Assembly: GCA_947502145.1 (NCBI GenBank)
Contig: CANMYO010000002.1
Span: 620,001-684,000 of the forward strand
Direction of reading: 5' to 3'
From: an uncultured Paracoccaceae bacterium
Lineage (GTDB): Bacteria; Pseudomonadota; Alphaproteobacteria; Rhodobacterales; Rhodobacteraceae
Length of the DNA stretch: 64,000 bases
The notes beneath the pieces are model-generated. The model was given only the letters and a program-made list of their open reading frames with translations. It did no database searches and was not told the origin of the DNA. This document shows, in pieces, positions 29,546 through 38,514 of the stretch (the stretch's first letter is position 1; every line of letters starts with the position of its first letter). The translations under genes were made by a program, and so were the position numbers.

Positions 29546-30900
29546 CACAACCCCCCAAGCCGCCGTCACGGCCCGATAAGGTTTCGCTTTGGCGATATCT
29601 CCGGCTGTTTCGTCAGGACATTCTGTCAGCACAACCAGCGCGGCTGTATCGGGCGTGGATGGCAGAGTTTCGCACGCCTTTCTTTCGCAGCTACATGATC
29701 AATGATCCCAATCTGGTGCGAAGGGTGCTCAGGGAACGACCAGACGATTTTCCCAAGTCCGACCGGATCGGCGCCGGTTTGCGCCCATTACTGGGAAACT
29801 CTGTTTTCCTGACCAATGGTGAGACTTGGAAACGACAGCGCAGGATTATCGACCCCGCTTTTGAAGGAGGGCGTCTGCGTGACACCTATCCGGCCATCCA
29901 CGCCGCGGGGCAGGCGGCTGTTGCGCGGTTTGCATTGCGGGCCGACAACACCCCACATGAGATCGAGGCAGAGACGAGCCACGCCGCGGCTGACGTCATT
30001 TTTCGCACCCTGTTCTCGATCCCGATCGAAGACGCGATTGCGGGTCAGGTCTTTGAAGAGTTTCGACGTTATCAACGCAGCCAGCCCATCCTGAACCTCG
30101 CGGCATTCCTGCCCGGTCCCCGGTGGATGCCGCGGTTCTTTCGTCGCGAGACACGCAAGAGCGCGCGGATCATTCGGCACTTGATAACGCAATTGACCCG
30201 GCAACGTCTGGACGCAATCAAATCCGGGGTGGCGCCAGACGATCTGGCCACCAAGATCATGACCACCACCGATCCGGAAACCGGACGGGGATTTGATGTT
30301 GATGAAATGGTCGATCAAGTCGCGATCTTCTTTTTGGCAGGCCACGAAACAAGCGCCGCGGCATTGGCTTGGGCGCTTTATCTTTTGGCAATGCACCCTG
30401 ACTGGCAAGACAAGGTTGCACGTGAAGCAGCCTTGCTGAGTGAGGATTTCAGCAGTGTCAGCACGCTGAAGATCACCCGCGATGTGTTTCGCGAGGCCCT
30501 GCGTCTTTATCCGCCCGTGCCGATGATGGTGCGTGAGACGACCTGTCCGGAGGTTTTTCGCGAACGCCCCGTCAAGACCGGCGCACAGGTTGTGCTATCG
30601 CCCTGGCATCTGCACCGCCAGAACCGCCTTTGGGACAATCCGGATGGATTTGACCCAGCGCGGTGGCAAACCGAAAATGGCAAGACCTGTCAACGCGATG
30701 CATTTATCCCGTTCTCAGCGGGGCCGCGCGTCTGCACGGGTGCAGCATTCGCGATGATCGAAGGGGCCGTCTTGTTGGCACAACTGATCGCCGCATATCG
30801 GTTCGACATCGTTGCGGACCGGCCACCTGAACCCGTTGCCCATCTTACCGTGCGCACGAAAGACGGCATGTGGCTGCGATTCGCGCCCCGTAGTGGCTAG
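29542..30900 (+). CDS. Cytochrome P450
   Basis: 452 residues without an N-terminal anchor, so probably soluble. The I-helix oxygen-binding motif AGHETSA, the K-helix ExxR in REALRLYPPVP and the heme loop FSAGPRVCTG (Cys398) are all intact. It oxidises an unknown substrate with electrons from an unlinked ferredoxin system; none is encoded nearby. The overlap with the hydrolase-like gene suggests both work on the same lipid-like compound (inference). Confidence 0.95.
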   Translation: MTQPPKPPSRPDKVSLWRYLRLFRQDILSAQPARLYRAWMAEFRTPFFRSYMINDPNLVRRVLRERPDDFPKSDRIGAGLRPLLGNSVFLTNGETWKRQRRIIDPAFEGGRLRDTYPAIHAAGQAAVARFALRADNTPHEIEAETSHAAADVIFRTLFSIPIEDAIAGQVFEEFRRYQRSQPILNLAAFLPGPRWMPRFFRRETRKSARIIRHLITQLTRQRLDAIKSGVAPDDLATKIMTTTDPETGRGFDVDEMVDQVAIFFLAGHETSAAALAWALYLLAMHPDWQDKVAREAALLSEDFSSVSTLKITRDVFREALRLYPPVPMMVRETTCPEVFRERPVKTGAQVVLSPWHLHRQNRLWDNPDGFDPARWQTENGKTCQRDAFIPFSAGPRVCTGAAFAMIEGAVLLAQLIAAYRFDIVADRPPEPVAHLTVRTKDGMWLRFAPRSG

Positions 30901-30980
30901 ATTGTTTCGCCTTTCCAAACAGCTTGTGTTTCAGTGCAAGTCTGTTGCGATGCCGGCAACAAAGCCCTATTCCCGCGTTT

Positions 30981-31094
30981 TTTGCGCCACATTTTTCCAA
31001 ACTGACATAGCAAGTTAATATCAATGACTTAGGCGCATCGTTCCTTCTTGTAAGGGAAAATTCAGTCAAGTTTTTGGCAGATTTGCGCCACATT
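30981..31094. repeat. 13-bp direct repeats in the gap before the 85-residue gene
   Basis: TTTGCGCCACATT occurs at 30981-30993 and again at 31082-31094, same strand. The 242-base gap (30901-31142) is AT-rich compared with its surroundings and holds no gene I can see. The repeats could be a regulator site for the gene at 31143. Confidence 0.45.
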
Positions 31095-31142
31095 GTGTTA
31101 ATCATTGCATGTGGGGGCATCGGCAGAATTGGGAAGTAGCTG

Positions 31143-31400
31143 ATGTCTATTGCTGGGTATACATTTACGACGATCACAGAGACGCTGGGGCGGACTTTGC
31201 GCAATTTCGGCGCTGCCTCGCGTCCTGATGATACATTTGATCCCTACGACCCCATACCGCTGAAGAAAGAAGAACTGACGGTTCTATTTGAACTGCCAAC
31301 GGGCGCGCCCTTGTCAAAGGTCGAAGAGCTTCGCGAATCTGAGCTTTTGGAACGTGAATCGATGTCTTTGATCCGGAACGCGCTTTATGCGTCAGATTGA
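31143..31400 (+). CDS. Small uncharacterised protein (85 residues)
   Basis: A soluble, acidic protein (FDPYDPIPLKKEELTVLFELPTGAPLSK in the middle, given here for its Pro/Glu character). No family recognised, no signal or membrane segment. GGGAAGTAGCTG precedes the ATG. The C-terminus overlaps the convergent RHH gene by 16 bases. Coding status rests on a start with a plausible ribosome site and a clean frame. Confidence 0.55.
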   Translation: MSIAGYTFTTITETLGRTLRNFGAASRPDDTFDPYDPIPLKKEELTVLFELPTGAPLSKVEELRESELLERESMSLIRNALYASD

Positions 31401-31612
31401 TCCTGCAACGATTTGAGGATGTGGACACGTATGGCTGATGCCAGCCCGACGTCACCACGGTTTTCATCAATTTCTGCGGCCAGACCATTGATGGTCTGGC
31501 CGTTTTTCTGCGCGGCGTCACGAAACGCCTGCCAGAATGCATCTTCAAGCGACACACTGGTGCGGTGACCATGCAAGGTCAGAGACCGTTTAACGGGGCG
31601 TCCGCTATTCAT
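31385..31612 (-). CDS. Ribbon-helix-helix domain protein
   Basis: 75 residues: KRSLTLHGHRTSVSLEDAFW forms the strand and first helix, INGLAAEID the second, of the RHH_4 type seen in alphaproteobacteria, downstream of fumC. It probably binds DNA; targets are unknown. Its ATG lies eight bases inside the DUF4169 gene, which in turn overlaps fumC, giving a tightly packed three-gene unit. Confidence 0.82.
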   Translation of the reverse strand: MNSGRPVKRSLTLHGHRTSVSLEDAFWQAFRDAAQKNGQTINGLAAEIDENRGDVGLASAIRVHILKSLQDQSDA

Positions 31613-31781
31613 CCTCGAACTTGAGCTGGTTCAGGCGGTTGGACGCCTGCTCCTCCTTTGCCGCCGCAAGCACACGTTCTGCCTTGGTCATGCCAAACCG
31701 GATGACGTTTTCGTCTGCCGATTTTTTGGCCGCCGCACGCTTTTTTTCCTTGCGGACGTGGTTGAGGTTTACAGGTTTCAT
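31605..31781 (-). CDS. DUF4169 protein
   Basis: 58 residues, highly charged: begins [18 protein letters not shown] and ends [11 protein letters not shown], with FGMTKAE in the middle, which fits DUF4169. Function unknown; the Lys/Arg-rich helix suggests nucleic-acid or protein binding. The start ATG overlaps the fumC stop (ATGA) and the stop lies eight bases inside the RHH gene. It is short enough to be missed by length filters. Confidence 0.8.
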   Translation of the reverse strand: MKPVNLNHVRKEKKRAAAKKSADENVIRFGMTKAERVLAAAKEEQASNRLNQLKFEDE

Positions 31782-33169
31782 TTTGGCCCAATCATGTCTT
31801 CGGGGCGCACAACCTTTTCAAAGGTTTCCTCGTCCACGAATCCAAGATTGATCGCCTCCTCTTTCAAAGTCGTGCCGTTCTTATGCGCCGTCTTGGCGAC
31901 TGTTGTTGCGTTGTCATATCCAATTGTCGGGGCGAGCGCGGTGACCAGCATCAGTGATTCACGCATCAGCTTTTCGATCCGCACCTTGTCAGCCTTGATA
32001 CCCACAACGCAATTGTCAGTGAACGCAGCGGAGGCATCCCCGAGAAGTTGCATGGATTGCAAGACGTTATAGGCCATCATTGGCTTCATCACGTTCAATT
32101 CGAAATGCCCTTGTGATCCGGCAAAGCCAACAGCGGCATCATTGCCCATGACATGGGCGCAAACCTGGGTGATTGCCTCGACCTGCGTCGGGTTCACCTT
32201 GCCGGGCATGATCGAAGACCCGGGCTCATTTTCAGGCAACATCAATTCACCCAGACCGCAGCGTGGGCCCGATCCCAGAAAACGGATGTCGCAGGCGATC
32301 TTATAAATGCTGGCCGCAACCGTCTTGAGTGCACCGGACATTTCAACCAGCGCATCATGGCTTGCAAGCGCCTCAAACTTGTTGGGTGCCGTCACAAAGG
32401 GCAGCCCGGTGATGTCAGCCATGTTTTCAGCCACCGTTTCGCCCCAGCCTTTTGGCGTATTGAGCCCGGTGCCAACCGCAGTGCCACCTTGGGCAAGTTC
32501 GTAAATGGCGGGCAGGGCGGCTTTGATCCGTCGCAGCCCCATCGCCACCTGATGAACATAGCCGGAAAATTCCTGCCCCAGCGTCAGCGGGGTAGCGTCC
32601 ATCGTATGAGTGCGCCCGATCTTAATGATATCATTGAATTCTTCCTGCTTGGCGACAAGCGCCGCGTGCAGTTTTTCAAGGCCGGGGATCAGCACGTCGT
32701 GGGCGGTCCGCGCAACTGCGATGTGCATCGCTGTTGGGAAAGTGTCGTTGGACGATTGCCCCATGTTGCAGTGGTCATTGGGGTGTACGGGATCTTTTGA
32801 TCCGATCGTGCCGCCCAAAATCTCGATCGCCCGGTTTGAGATCACCTCATTGGCATTCATGTTCGATTGCGTGCCAGACCCGGTCTGCCAGACAACAAGC
32901 GGAAAGTGGTCATCTAGCTTGCCTGCAACGACCTCAGCCGCTGCTGCAATCATCGCATCGGCCCGCTCGGCATCCAGTTTACCGCGTTCCTTGTTGGCCA
33001 TCGCGCAGGCCTGTTTGATGACGCCAAGGGCGCGGACAATGGCGACGGGCTGCTTTTCCCAGCCGATTGGAAAATTAATCAGGGACCGCTGCGTTTGCGC
33101 ACCCCAGTAACGGTCCGCAGGGACCTCAAGTGGGCCAAAGCTGTCGGTTTCGGTGCGCGTTTCGGTCAT
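31778..33169 (-). CDS. fumC: Fumarate hydratase class II
   Basis: 463 residues. Reversible hydration of fumarate to malate. [33 protein letters not shown] and the signature [13 protein letters not shown] with the catalytic Ser loop are intact. The ATG at 33169 with GGGGATC upstream fits family N-termini ([16 protein letters not shown]); 20 further in-frame codons upstream are not needed. First gene of the fumC-DUF4169-RHH unit. Confidence 0.97.
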   Translation of the reverse strand: MTETRTETDSFGPLEVPADRYWGAQTQRSLINFPIGWEKQPVAIVRALGVIKQACAMANKERGKLDAERADAMIAAAAEVVAGKLDDHFPLVVWQTGSGTQSNMNANEVISNRAIEILGGTIGSKDPVHPNDHCNMGQSSNDTFPTAMHIAVARTAHDVLIPGLEKLHAALVAKQEEFNDIIKIGRTHTMDATPLTLGQEFSGYVHQVAMGLRRIKAALPAIYELAQGGTAVGTGLNTPKGWGETVAENMADITGLPFVTAPNKFEALASHDALVEMSGALKTVAASIYKIACDIRFLGSGPRCGLGELMLPENEPGSSIMPGKVNPTQVEAITQVCAHVMGNDAAVGFAGSQGHFELNVMKPMMAYNVLQSMQLLGDASAAFTDNCVVGIKADKVRIEKLMRESLMLVTALAPTIGYDNATTVAKTAHKNGTTLKEEAINLGFVDEETFEKVVRPEDMIGPK

Positions 33170-33241
33170 GATGATCCCCGTATCTATGAAGTCGGGGCAA
33201 GGTGTATCCAGCAGACCGATTGGGTGCAACGCAAAGCAGGG

Positions 33242-33730
33242 TTACTTGCGGAATTTGTCGAGACTGACAACCTCGGCCTCTTTTGGTGCATCTTCGGTAT
33301 CAGGTTCCACCATTTCATCCATTGGTGCTTCGTCGGCGTCTGCGGTGGCTACTATCGTTTCAGCCTCGTCCTCATCGTCCTGCGTTTCAAACCGCAAACC
33401 AAATTCGACAGAGGGGTCAACAAAGGTCTTGATCGCATCGTAGGGGATATACAGCGGCTCTGGATTATTGCCAAAATTCAGCGTGATGGCAAAGCCTTCG
33501 TCGGTGACGTCCAGGTTGTCAAACCAGTGCTGAATGACAACGGTCATCTCGCCGGGGTAGCGGTCCGACAACCAGTCGGCGATTTCGACGTCCGGATGCA
33601 TCGTATCGAAGGTAATGAAAAAGTGGTGCGCACCCGGTAGCCCGTCTTTGGCAATGCTGATCAGCACCTCTTGAATCAGACCGCGCATGGCCCTGTGCAT
33701 CAAGTTTCCGTAGTCTATGGAACGCGACAC
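33242..33730 (-). CDS. sspB: ClpXP adaptor SspB (alphaproteobacterial type)
   Basis: 162 residues. The folded domain (about 1-115, with HHFFITFDT and YPGEMTVVIQHWFDNL) binds ssrA-type tags, a long acidic linker follows, and the tail VVSLDKFRK is the ClpX-binding module. It delivers tagged proteins to ClpXP and so acts with the tmRNA encoded 3 kb away. Confidence 0.92.
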   Translation of the reverse strand: MSRSIDYGNLMHRAMRGLIQEVLISIAKDGLPGAHHFFITFDTMHPDVEIADWLSDRYPGEMTVVIQHWFDNLDVTDEGFAITLNFGNNPEPLYIPYDAIKTFVDPSVEFGLRFETQDDEDEAETIVATADADEAPMDEMVEPDTEDAPKEAEVVSLDKFRK

Positions 33731-33793
33731 GACAGGACTCCCCTTGCTGAGTGTTTCCCTAGCATAGAAGATTCGAAAGGGGATGAAAGGGGC

Positions 33794-35050
33794 CTAAAGC
33801 AAACCGGCGACGTGAAATACCAAAGCGCATGCAGCCGTGATGAAAAGCGCGGTCAAAAGCCCAATCTTGCGCCAGATCATCAACCCGAATGCAATTGCCG
33901 CCAGCACAACAGGTTGCCACTGCAAGGTATTGATATCAGGACAAACGAACGTCAGCTGCCCCCAAGAGGTACTGCCGACTTTTGCGAAAAAGACATGGAA
34001 TGCAAACCAAAGCGAAAGGTTGGCGATCACCCCCACAACCGCGGCCGTAATCCCCGCAAGGGCGGCTTGCATACGGGCTTGACCGGCAAGCCAATCGATC
34101 AATGGGGCGCCGGCAAAAATCCAGATAAAGCAGGGCACAAATGTGACCCAAAGCGTCAGCAATCCCGCCAAAAGCGCCATGCCGATACCACCGTGGGCAA
34201 GACCAGCAAGCATACCTACAAACTGGGTCACAAGGATCAAGGGACCGGGGGTCGTTTCGGCGAGCCCCAGCGCGTCCATCATCTGGGTGGTGGTAATCCA
34301 GTGATAGTCCACAACCACAGTTTGGGTCATATAGGCCAGCACCGCATAGGCCCCGCCGAATGTGACAACTGCGAGTTTGGAAAAGAACAATCCAAGTTCG
34401 GCCAGAAATGCGGCATCAAGCGCCAGTGCAAGCAGGACAGGCGCTGCCCAGATCGTGAGGCCAATGATGATGATCCAGAACGTGCCGCGTGTATCGAGGT
34501 CTGCGGTCTGTTCGACATCCGGCTTGGCCAGCAGTGCTGCACCAACCGCCGCCGCGAACAGGATGACCAGTGGAAACGGCACGGCAAATGCAAACAGTGC
34601 CACAAAGGATGCCGCCGCGATCAGATAGGCGATTGGTCCGTGCAGCGCTTTGGACATTACTTTGCGCAATGCGGCGATCACGATGATGATCACGGTCGCT
34701 TGCACCCCGACAAAGGCCGCCTGCAGCGCTGGCAGGTCGCCATATGCGCCATAAGCCAGCGCCAGCGTCAGGATCACCAGGGCACCGGGCATCACAAAAA
34801 GCCCGCCAGCCAGAAGCCCGCCCGGAATCCCCCGCTGACGCCAGCCCGCATAGGTGGCGAGTTGCATCGCTTCGGGCCCCGGCAGCAGCATGCAGAAGGA
34901 CAAGGCGCGCAGGTATTGCTGTTCACTGAGCCAGCTGCGATCTTCGACAAGTTCCTTGTGCATCAACGCAATCTGCGCCGCCGGGCCGCCAAAGGACAAT
35001 AGCCCGATGCGACCAAAGACCCGCAACATTTCGTGCCACCCCGGTGTCAT
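33794..35050 (-). CDS. chrA: Chromate transporter ChrA
   Basis: 418 residues, about 10-12 membrane helices in two homologous halves. FGGPAAQIALMHKELV and LLPGPEAMQLATYAGW in the first half, and FGGAYAVLAYM and TTPGPLILVTQFVG in the second, are the ChrA motifs. It exports chromate in resistant strains. The start overlaps the stop of the rhodanese-ChrB gene (ATGA). Confidence 0.95.
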   Translation of the reverse strand: MTPGWHEMLRVFGRIGLLSFGGPAAQIALMHKELVEDRSWLSEQQYLRALSFCMLLPGPEAMQLATYAGWRQRGIPGGLLAGGLFVMPGALVILTLALAYGAYGDLPALQAAFVGVQATVIIIVIAALRKVMSKALHGPIAYLIAAASFVALFAFAVPFPLVILFAAAVGAALLAKPDVEQTADLDTRGTFWIIIIGLTIWAAPVLLALALDAAFLAELGLFFSKLAVVTFGGAYAVLAYMTQTVVVDYHWITTTQMMDALGLAETTPGPLILVTQFVGMLAGLAHGGIGMALLAGLLTLWVTFVPCFIWIFAGAPLIDWLAGQARMQAALAGITAAVVGVIANLSLWFAFHVFFAKVGSTSWGQLTFVCPDINTLQWQPVVLAAIAFGLMIWRKIGLLTALFITAACALVFHVAGLL

Positions 35051-35859
35051 ATGGTCCGTCCTGCAGGCCAGTCGTGACCCTCGTCATAGCCGTCACGAGC
35101 CCAACGATAGAGCGCGTCATAAACCGTCATCCCGGCCTCTAGCTGTTGGTGGTCATCCTTGAACATCCGCGAAAGCCCTACAGAAACGGCGAGAAGACCC
35201 GCCGCCTCGGGACTGTCCTGATGTCGGTTGGTGTCAGCGGCACGAACAAGCCGGGCAAGCCGGTCAAGGGCCGGATGGGTAAGGCCAAAGTCCGCAATAA
35301 GGGCGTCAAATGTGCATTGGTCGCCACGATGCGAAAAACGCACATTCTCAATGTCATAGGGCGTTGCACTAAAGCGCTCCGCGACCGCGACTACTTCACT
35401 TGGCGGTACAAACATGAATGTTGCCTGTGGATCAATGAAGCGCCGGATCAGCCAGGGGCAGGCAATGCGGTCGATCTTGGGCCGATGGCGCGAAACCCAG
35501 CGTTGACCCACATGGGTGTTCGTTGGAAACCCGGCGATCGGCAGAAGTGGGAAGCCGTCTGACAACCATTCCTCAAAACCACCTTTTAGGACTTCCGCCG
35601 CAACGCCTGCTGCCCGCAACAGGGCGGCGGTGCCATGGGAAAGTTTGAGCCCCTTATGGCAGATCACGACGCATTTGCGCCCCGCGACACGCTTTATCAA
35701 CTCAGCAATTTCGTGATGGCTGTGGCGAAACGCGGTTGGGATCAACCGAGGGTCAGCGTCAAAATCTTCGTCGATACGCACATCAATGATCAGCGGAACA
35801 TCGGGCGTGCCGATCAGTCGCATAAGCTGTTTTGCAGTGATTGTGTTTAGGTCGGGCAT
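35047..35859 (-). CDS. Rhodanese domain fused to ChrB C-terminal domain
   Basis: 270 residues. Residues about 5-110 are a rhodanese domain with VICHKGLKLSHG, an active-site cysteine loop. Residues about 125-265 match the ChrB C-terminal (chromate resistance) domain: KIDRIACPWLIRRFIDPQATFMFV and FGLTHPALDRLARLVRAADT. The usual ChrB N-terminal DNA-binding part is replaced by rhodanese. It is coupled to chrA by a 4-base overlap, pointing to oxyanion or sulfur-linked detoxification. Confidence 0.88.
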   Translation of the reverse strand: MPDLNTITAKQLMRLIGTPDVPLIIDVRIDEDFDADPRLIPTAFRHSHHEIAELIKRVAGRKCVVICHKGLKLSHGTAALLRAAGVAAEVLKGGFEEWLSDGFPLLPIAGFPTNTHVGQRWVSRHRPKIDRIACPWLIRRFIDPQATFMFVPPSEVVAVAERFSATPYDIENVRFSHRGDQCTFDALIADFGLTHPALDRLARLVRAADTNRHQDSPEAAGLLAVSVGLSRMFKDDHQQLEAGMTVYDALYRWARDGYDEGHDWPAGRTI

Positions 35860-35967
35860 CGTGATGCATCCTCGCTGAAAGGGTCAGTGGATGCGATCCT
35901 TGGGCCGTGGCCTCACGGGGCGGTCGCAGGCCCCATCCCAATTGCCTAATTCAGCGAACAATGGGGG

Positions 35968-36621
35968 TCAACCCAGCACCTGGCTGAGTTCGCGGATGAT
36001 CTTGCGCCGCAGCGTGTCGGCATATTCGCGGTGGGTCCGTGCCGTCATCACAAAACCATCGCGCGTGATGACCGCGCCCCGAAAGAAGTTGGTGATCGCT
36101 AACCCCATGGATTCAATGGCAATTCCGTTGATTGTCACACCGGCAAGTTCAGCCGCGTTTCGCGCATCCTGAACCGATCGCCCGGCGTTGGGCGTGCCAT
36201 CACCAGAGACGTCAATCACCCGATGGCCACAATCGGAGACCGTGTCAAACAGCGCGAGCGAAAAGTAGATCGCCTCGGCCGGGGCGGTGTCAGACAGCAC
36301 AAACGCGCGGGGCATGGCCGCGGCCTGTTGCGACAGGATCTCAACATCAAGCGCGGTCCGGATACGGGTCCAGGGTATCGAAACCTCTTGCCGGATTTCG
36401 CCCGACCATTGCACAACCGATACCGCAACTTCACCCTGCACCATGAGTTCGATGATCTCGCGGTCCCGCAGGGCGGCGGCCAGCCCGTCGGTCTGAATGC
36501 GATATTCGGCGGGATCAACCGAATTGGACACGTCAATTGTCAGAATAAGCGCCGTATCACAGGCCAGCATCGCGCCCGGCCATAGTGCAGCAAGCATAGA
36601 CAGAAAAGGTAAACGCACCAT
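35968..36621 (-). CDS. DUF1194 von Willebrand A-like secreted protein
   Basis: 217 residues with a signal peptide ending near MLACD. The fold is vWA-like: LILTIDVSNSVDPAEY carries a DxSxS MIDAS metal site, with the second part at DVSGDGTPNAGR. DUF1194 proteins are common in alphaproteobacteria and uncharacterised; an adhesion or assembly role in the periplasm is inferred. Confidence 0.85.
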   Translation of the reverse strand: MVRLPFLSMLAALWPGAMLACDTALILTIDVSNSVDPAEYRIQTDGLAAALRDREIIELMVQGEVAVSVVQWSGEIRQEVSIPWTRIRTALDVEILSQQAAAMPRAFVLSDTAPAEAIYFSLALFDTVSDCGHRVIDVSGDGTPNAGRSVQDARNAAELAGVTINGIAIESMGLAITNFFRGAVITRDGFVMTARTHREYADTLRRKIIRELSQVLG

Positions 36622-36665
36622 GGCATTATCGTGCGCAGGAAAGACCGGTGATGCAAGAGGGGGAA

Positions 36666-36980
36666 AGTGCAGGTTTCTGTTGCCAGGTACCTGCGAACCC
36701 CGCCTATGGTCGCAAAACCGTAGGAGTTAAGTTTTCAGTATTAGGCACAGCTTACGCTGCGACTGCCACTGGAGCATGGTTGTCATTTGCAACTATACAA
36801 TTTGAACCGATAACGGTGGTATCTCACCGAGACAAAGCTAACCCCTTTAGACGTTCGTCGATCCTATTTCGTCCCCCTCCGACCCCAAATGAAGGTTGAT
36901 TGGTGGAGACGCCGGGTACCGCCCCCGGGTCCGATCCGCTTATTACGAGCGCGTTTATGTCCATAGTCCCGAAGGACATC
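36666..36980 (-). ncRNA. ssrA: Transfer-messenger RNA, circularly permuted two-piece form
   Basis: Reading the minus strand: an acceptor piece (about 36980 to 36901) begins GGGGATGTCC, folds a T-like arm (CCGGG/CCCGG around GGCGGTA) and ends CTCCACCA. After about 24 spacer bases the coding piece starts at 36876 with GGGGACG, which pairs with CGTCTCC of the acceptor end (7 bp, one G-U). The tag frame at 36752-36790 encodes ANDNHAPVAVAA and a TAA stop. The 3' limit of the coding piece is approximate; GCAGGT/ACCTGC near 36669-36695 may be its last stem. It rescues stalled ribosomes with SmpB and tags products for ClpXP. Confidence 0.95.
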
Positions 36981-36983
36981 CCC

Positions 36984-37012
36984 TAGATAGGCCGTGTTGA
37001 ATTGCGAAACAA
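36984..37012 (-). promoter_or_regulatory. Promoter of the tmRNA gene
   Basis: On the minus strand TTGTTT, a 17-base spacer and TATCTA end directly before GGGGATGTCC, placing the start about seven bases downstream at the predicted 5' end of the acceptor piece. The rest of the gap up to 37208 holds no further gene I can see. Confidence 0.65.
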
Positions 37013-37208
37013 GGGGAATGAAGTCTTGCCGCAACGCACGGTGAAATTGGCATATGCACAGACCGGCAACATCCCATGCACAACCCATGCAGACGAAAGT
37101 GTGAACTTTCTTAAGGTTTTAGCGGAACGGAGCGTAAATAAAATTTGCAACAATTTCTCAACCATCCTGCGTCATGACGGGGCAGTGATTCCGGATGACG
37201 AGGTTTGA

Positions 37209-37946
37209 ATGCTGCCGCTGTGTTGGTTCATTGTCTGGCTGATGGCCGTGCCTGCTGCGGCCTTTGGCGAGGCCAATTCGATTTTTGACGACGGGCATTT
37301 TTCGAGTGGCCGTGGGGCGCTTGTGCAGGTGCCGGCCTCTGCGCCCGAGATCACCACGGCCAGCGGTGCGCCCAGCCTGTTCATCGGGCGCGCTGGCAGC
37401 AGTTTCTTTCGGCCCTATCCGGTGCGCATCGCAGCCGACACCGGCCGCGTGCAGTTCAGCATGGGGGGTAGCACGGTGGACCGTATCCGGCACCTGATCG
37501 CCGTGGCGGAGGCGGGGCCCGCAGGTTATGACGCGGTGCAACATGGCGCGAAGGTGCGTCCGCCACGTCGCCCGACGGCCATGACGGTGGCTGAGATTTA
37601 TGCCTGGATCGACGCCACGCCGGGTCAGCCACATGCGATTGGGCGCTATCAGTTCATACCTGCGACGCTGCGGCGGTTGGTAACCAAGACCGGCGTGCAT
37701 CCGGGTGAGGTCTTTGGCGCGCGCGTGCAGGACAAGCTGGCCGATGCGCTGCTGGCAGAGGCGGGCCTGAATGCGGTGCACCGGGGCGAAATCAGTCGCC
37801 ATCAGTTCATGCGCAATCTGGCCAAGATCTGGGCCGGGCTGCCGCTGCAGAACGGACAATCCTATTATCATGGTTATGCCGGGAACAAGGCGACGATGAG
37901 CTGGGCGCAGTTTGACGCGGAAATGGCGCGCATTTTCCCCGGCTAG
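37209..37946 (+). CDS. Secreted muramidase-like (lambda-endolysin-like) protein
   Basis: 245 residues with a signal peptide cleaved after about VPAAAFG. From residue 95 on, HLIAVAEAGPAGYDAVQHG and later HAIGRYQFIPATL resemble the core of phage lambda-type transglycosylase/muramidase (GH104-like), where Glu of the first block is catalytic (here Glu in VAEAG). An N-terminal beta-rich part of unknown role precedes it. GAGG lies six bases before the ATG. Its stop overlaps the convergent VOC gene. Codon use is much richer in GC than in the first half of the window. Confidence 0.65.
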   Translation: MLPLCWFIVWLMAVPAAAFGEANSIFDDGHFSSGRGALVQVPASAPEITTASGAPSLFIGRAGSSFFRPYPVRIAADTGRVQFSMGGSTVDRIRHLIAVAEAGPAGYDAVQHGAKVRPPRRPTAMTVAEIYAWIDATPGQPHAIGRYQFIPATLRRLVTKTGVHPGEVFGARVQDKLADALLAEAGLNAVHRGEISRHQFMRNLAKIWAGLPLQNGQSYYHGYAGNKATMSWAQFDAEMARIFPG

Positions 37947-38398
37947 AGTTCCACCAGTTCAATGATGTGGCCCCAGGGATCGGCGACAAACCCAACCTTG
38001 TAGCCGAGTTCCGGCACTTCAAAGGGATCCTGATAGGTCGGGACGCCGCGGGCGTTAAGCGTGGCCAATGCAGCATCAATGTCGGGGACGGAAAACGCAA
38101 AGTGGTGAAAACCGGTGGGGTTCAGCGTTTCCCAGAAATCCGCGGGCATCTTTGCACCGTCATCCGTGGTGTTGTCGCCGATGATTTCAATCAGCGATCC
38201 GTTGTCGCCCGGCGTGGCGAGGTAGGCGAGCCTGATGTCATTGGGGCCGGGCCATTCCTTGACGATGCGAAAGTCAAAGGCGGCCACATACCAATCAACG
38301 GCAGCCTGGTAATCTGGCACCCGCAGACAGGGATGGCTCGACCGCATCGCCGCAAAGGGGGATGCGGTATCGGTTGCGGGAAAGGGAAATGGCAGCAT
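37943..38398 (-). CDS. VOC (glyoxalase/dioxygenase fold) protein
   Basis: 151 residues in the VOC fold: SHPCLRVPDYQAAVDWY opens with a possible metal His, FHHFAFSVPDIDAAL is the second module and FVADPWGHIIELVEL ends with Glu. Lactoylglutathione lyase (GloA) is a near relative, but the enzyme is not certain. The start at 38398 fits the family; upstream in-frame codons lack support. Confidence 0.82.
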   Translation of the reverse strand: MLPFPFPATDTASPFAAMRSSHPCLRVPDYQAAVDWYVAAFDFRIVKEWPGPNDIRLAYLATPGDNGSLIEIIGDNTTDDGAKMPADFWETLNPTGFHHFAFSVPDIDAALATLNARGVPTYQDPFEVPELGYKVGFVADPWGHIIELVEL

Positions 38399-38514
38399 GA
38401 CGCGATCCTTTTGTTGACGACATCCTGGTATCCTAGGCGAAACCCGCCAGTTCACCTAATGCGCCCATCCTGGTGGACGCCGGATCGCGTTCCGCAGCAT
38501 TTGGTAAATTGCGG

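Noticed and set aside
33671-35002. A 443-residue plus-strand frame opposite chrA
   Set aside because: Composition (Cys, His, Gln, Arg rich) is that of an antisense of membrane-protein codons; chrA on the other strand is unmistakable.
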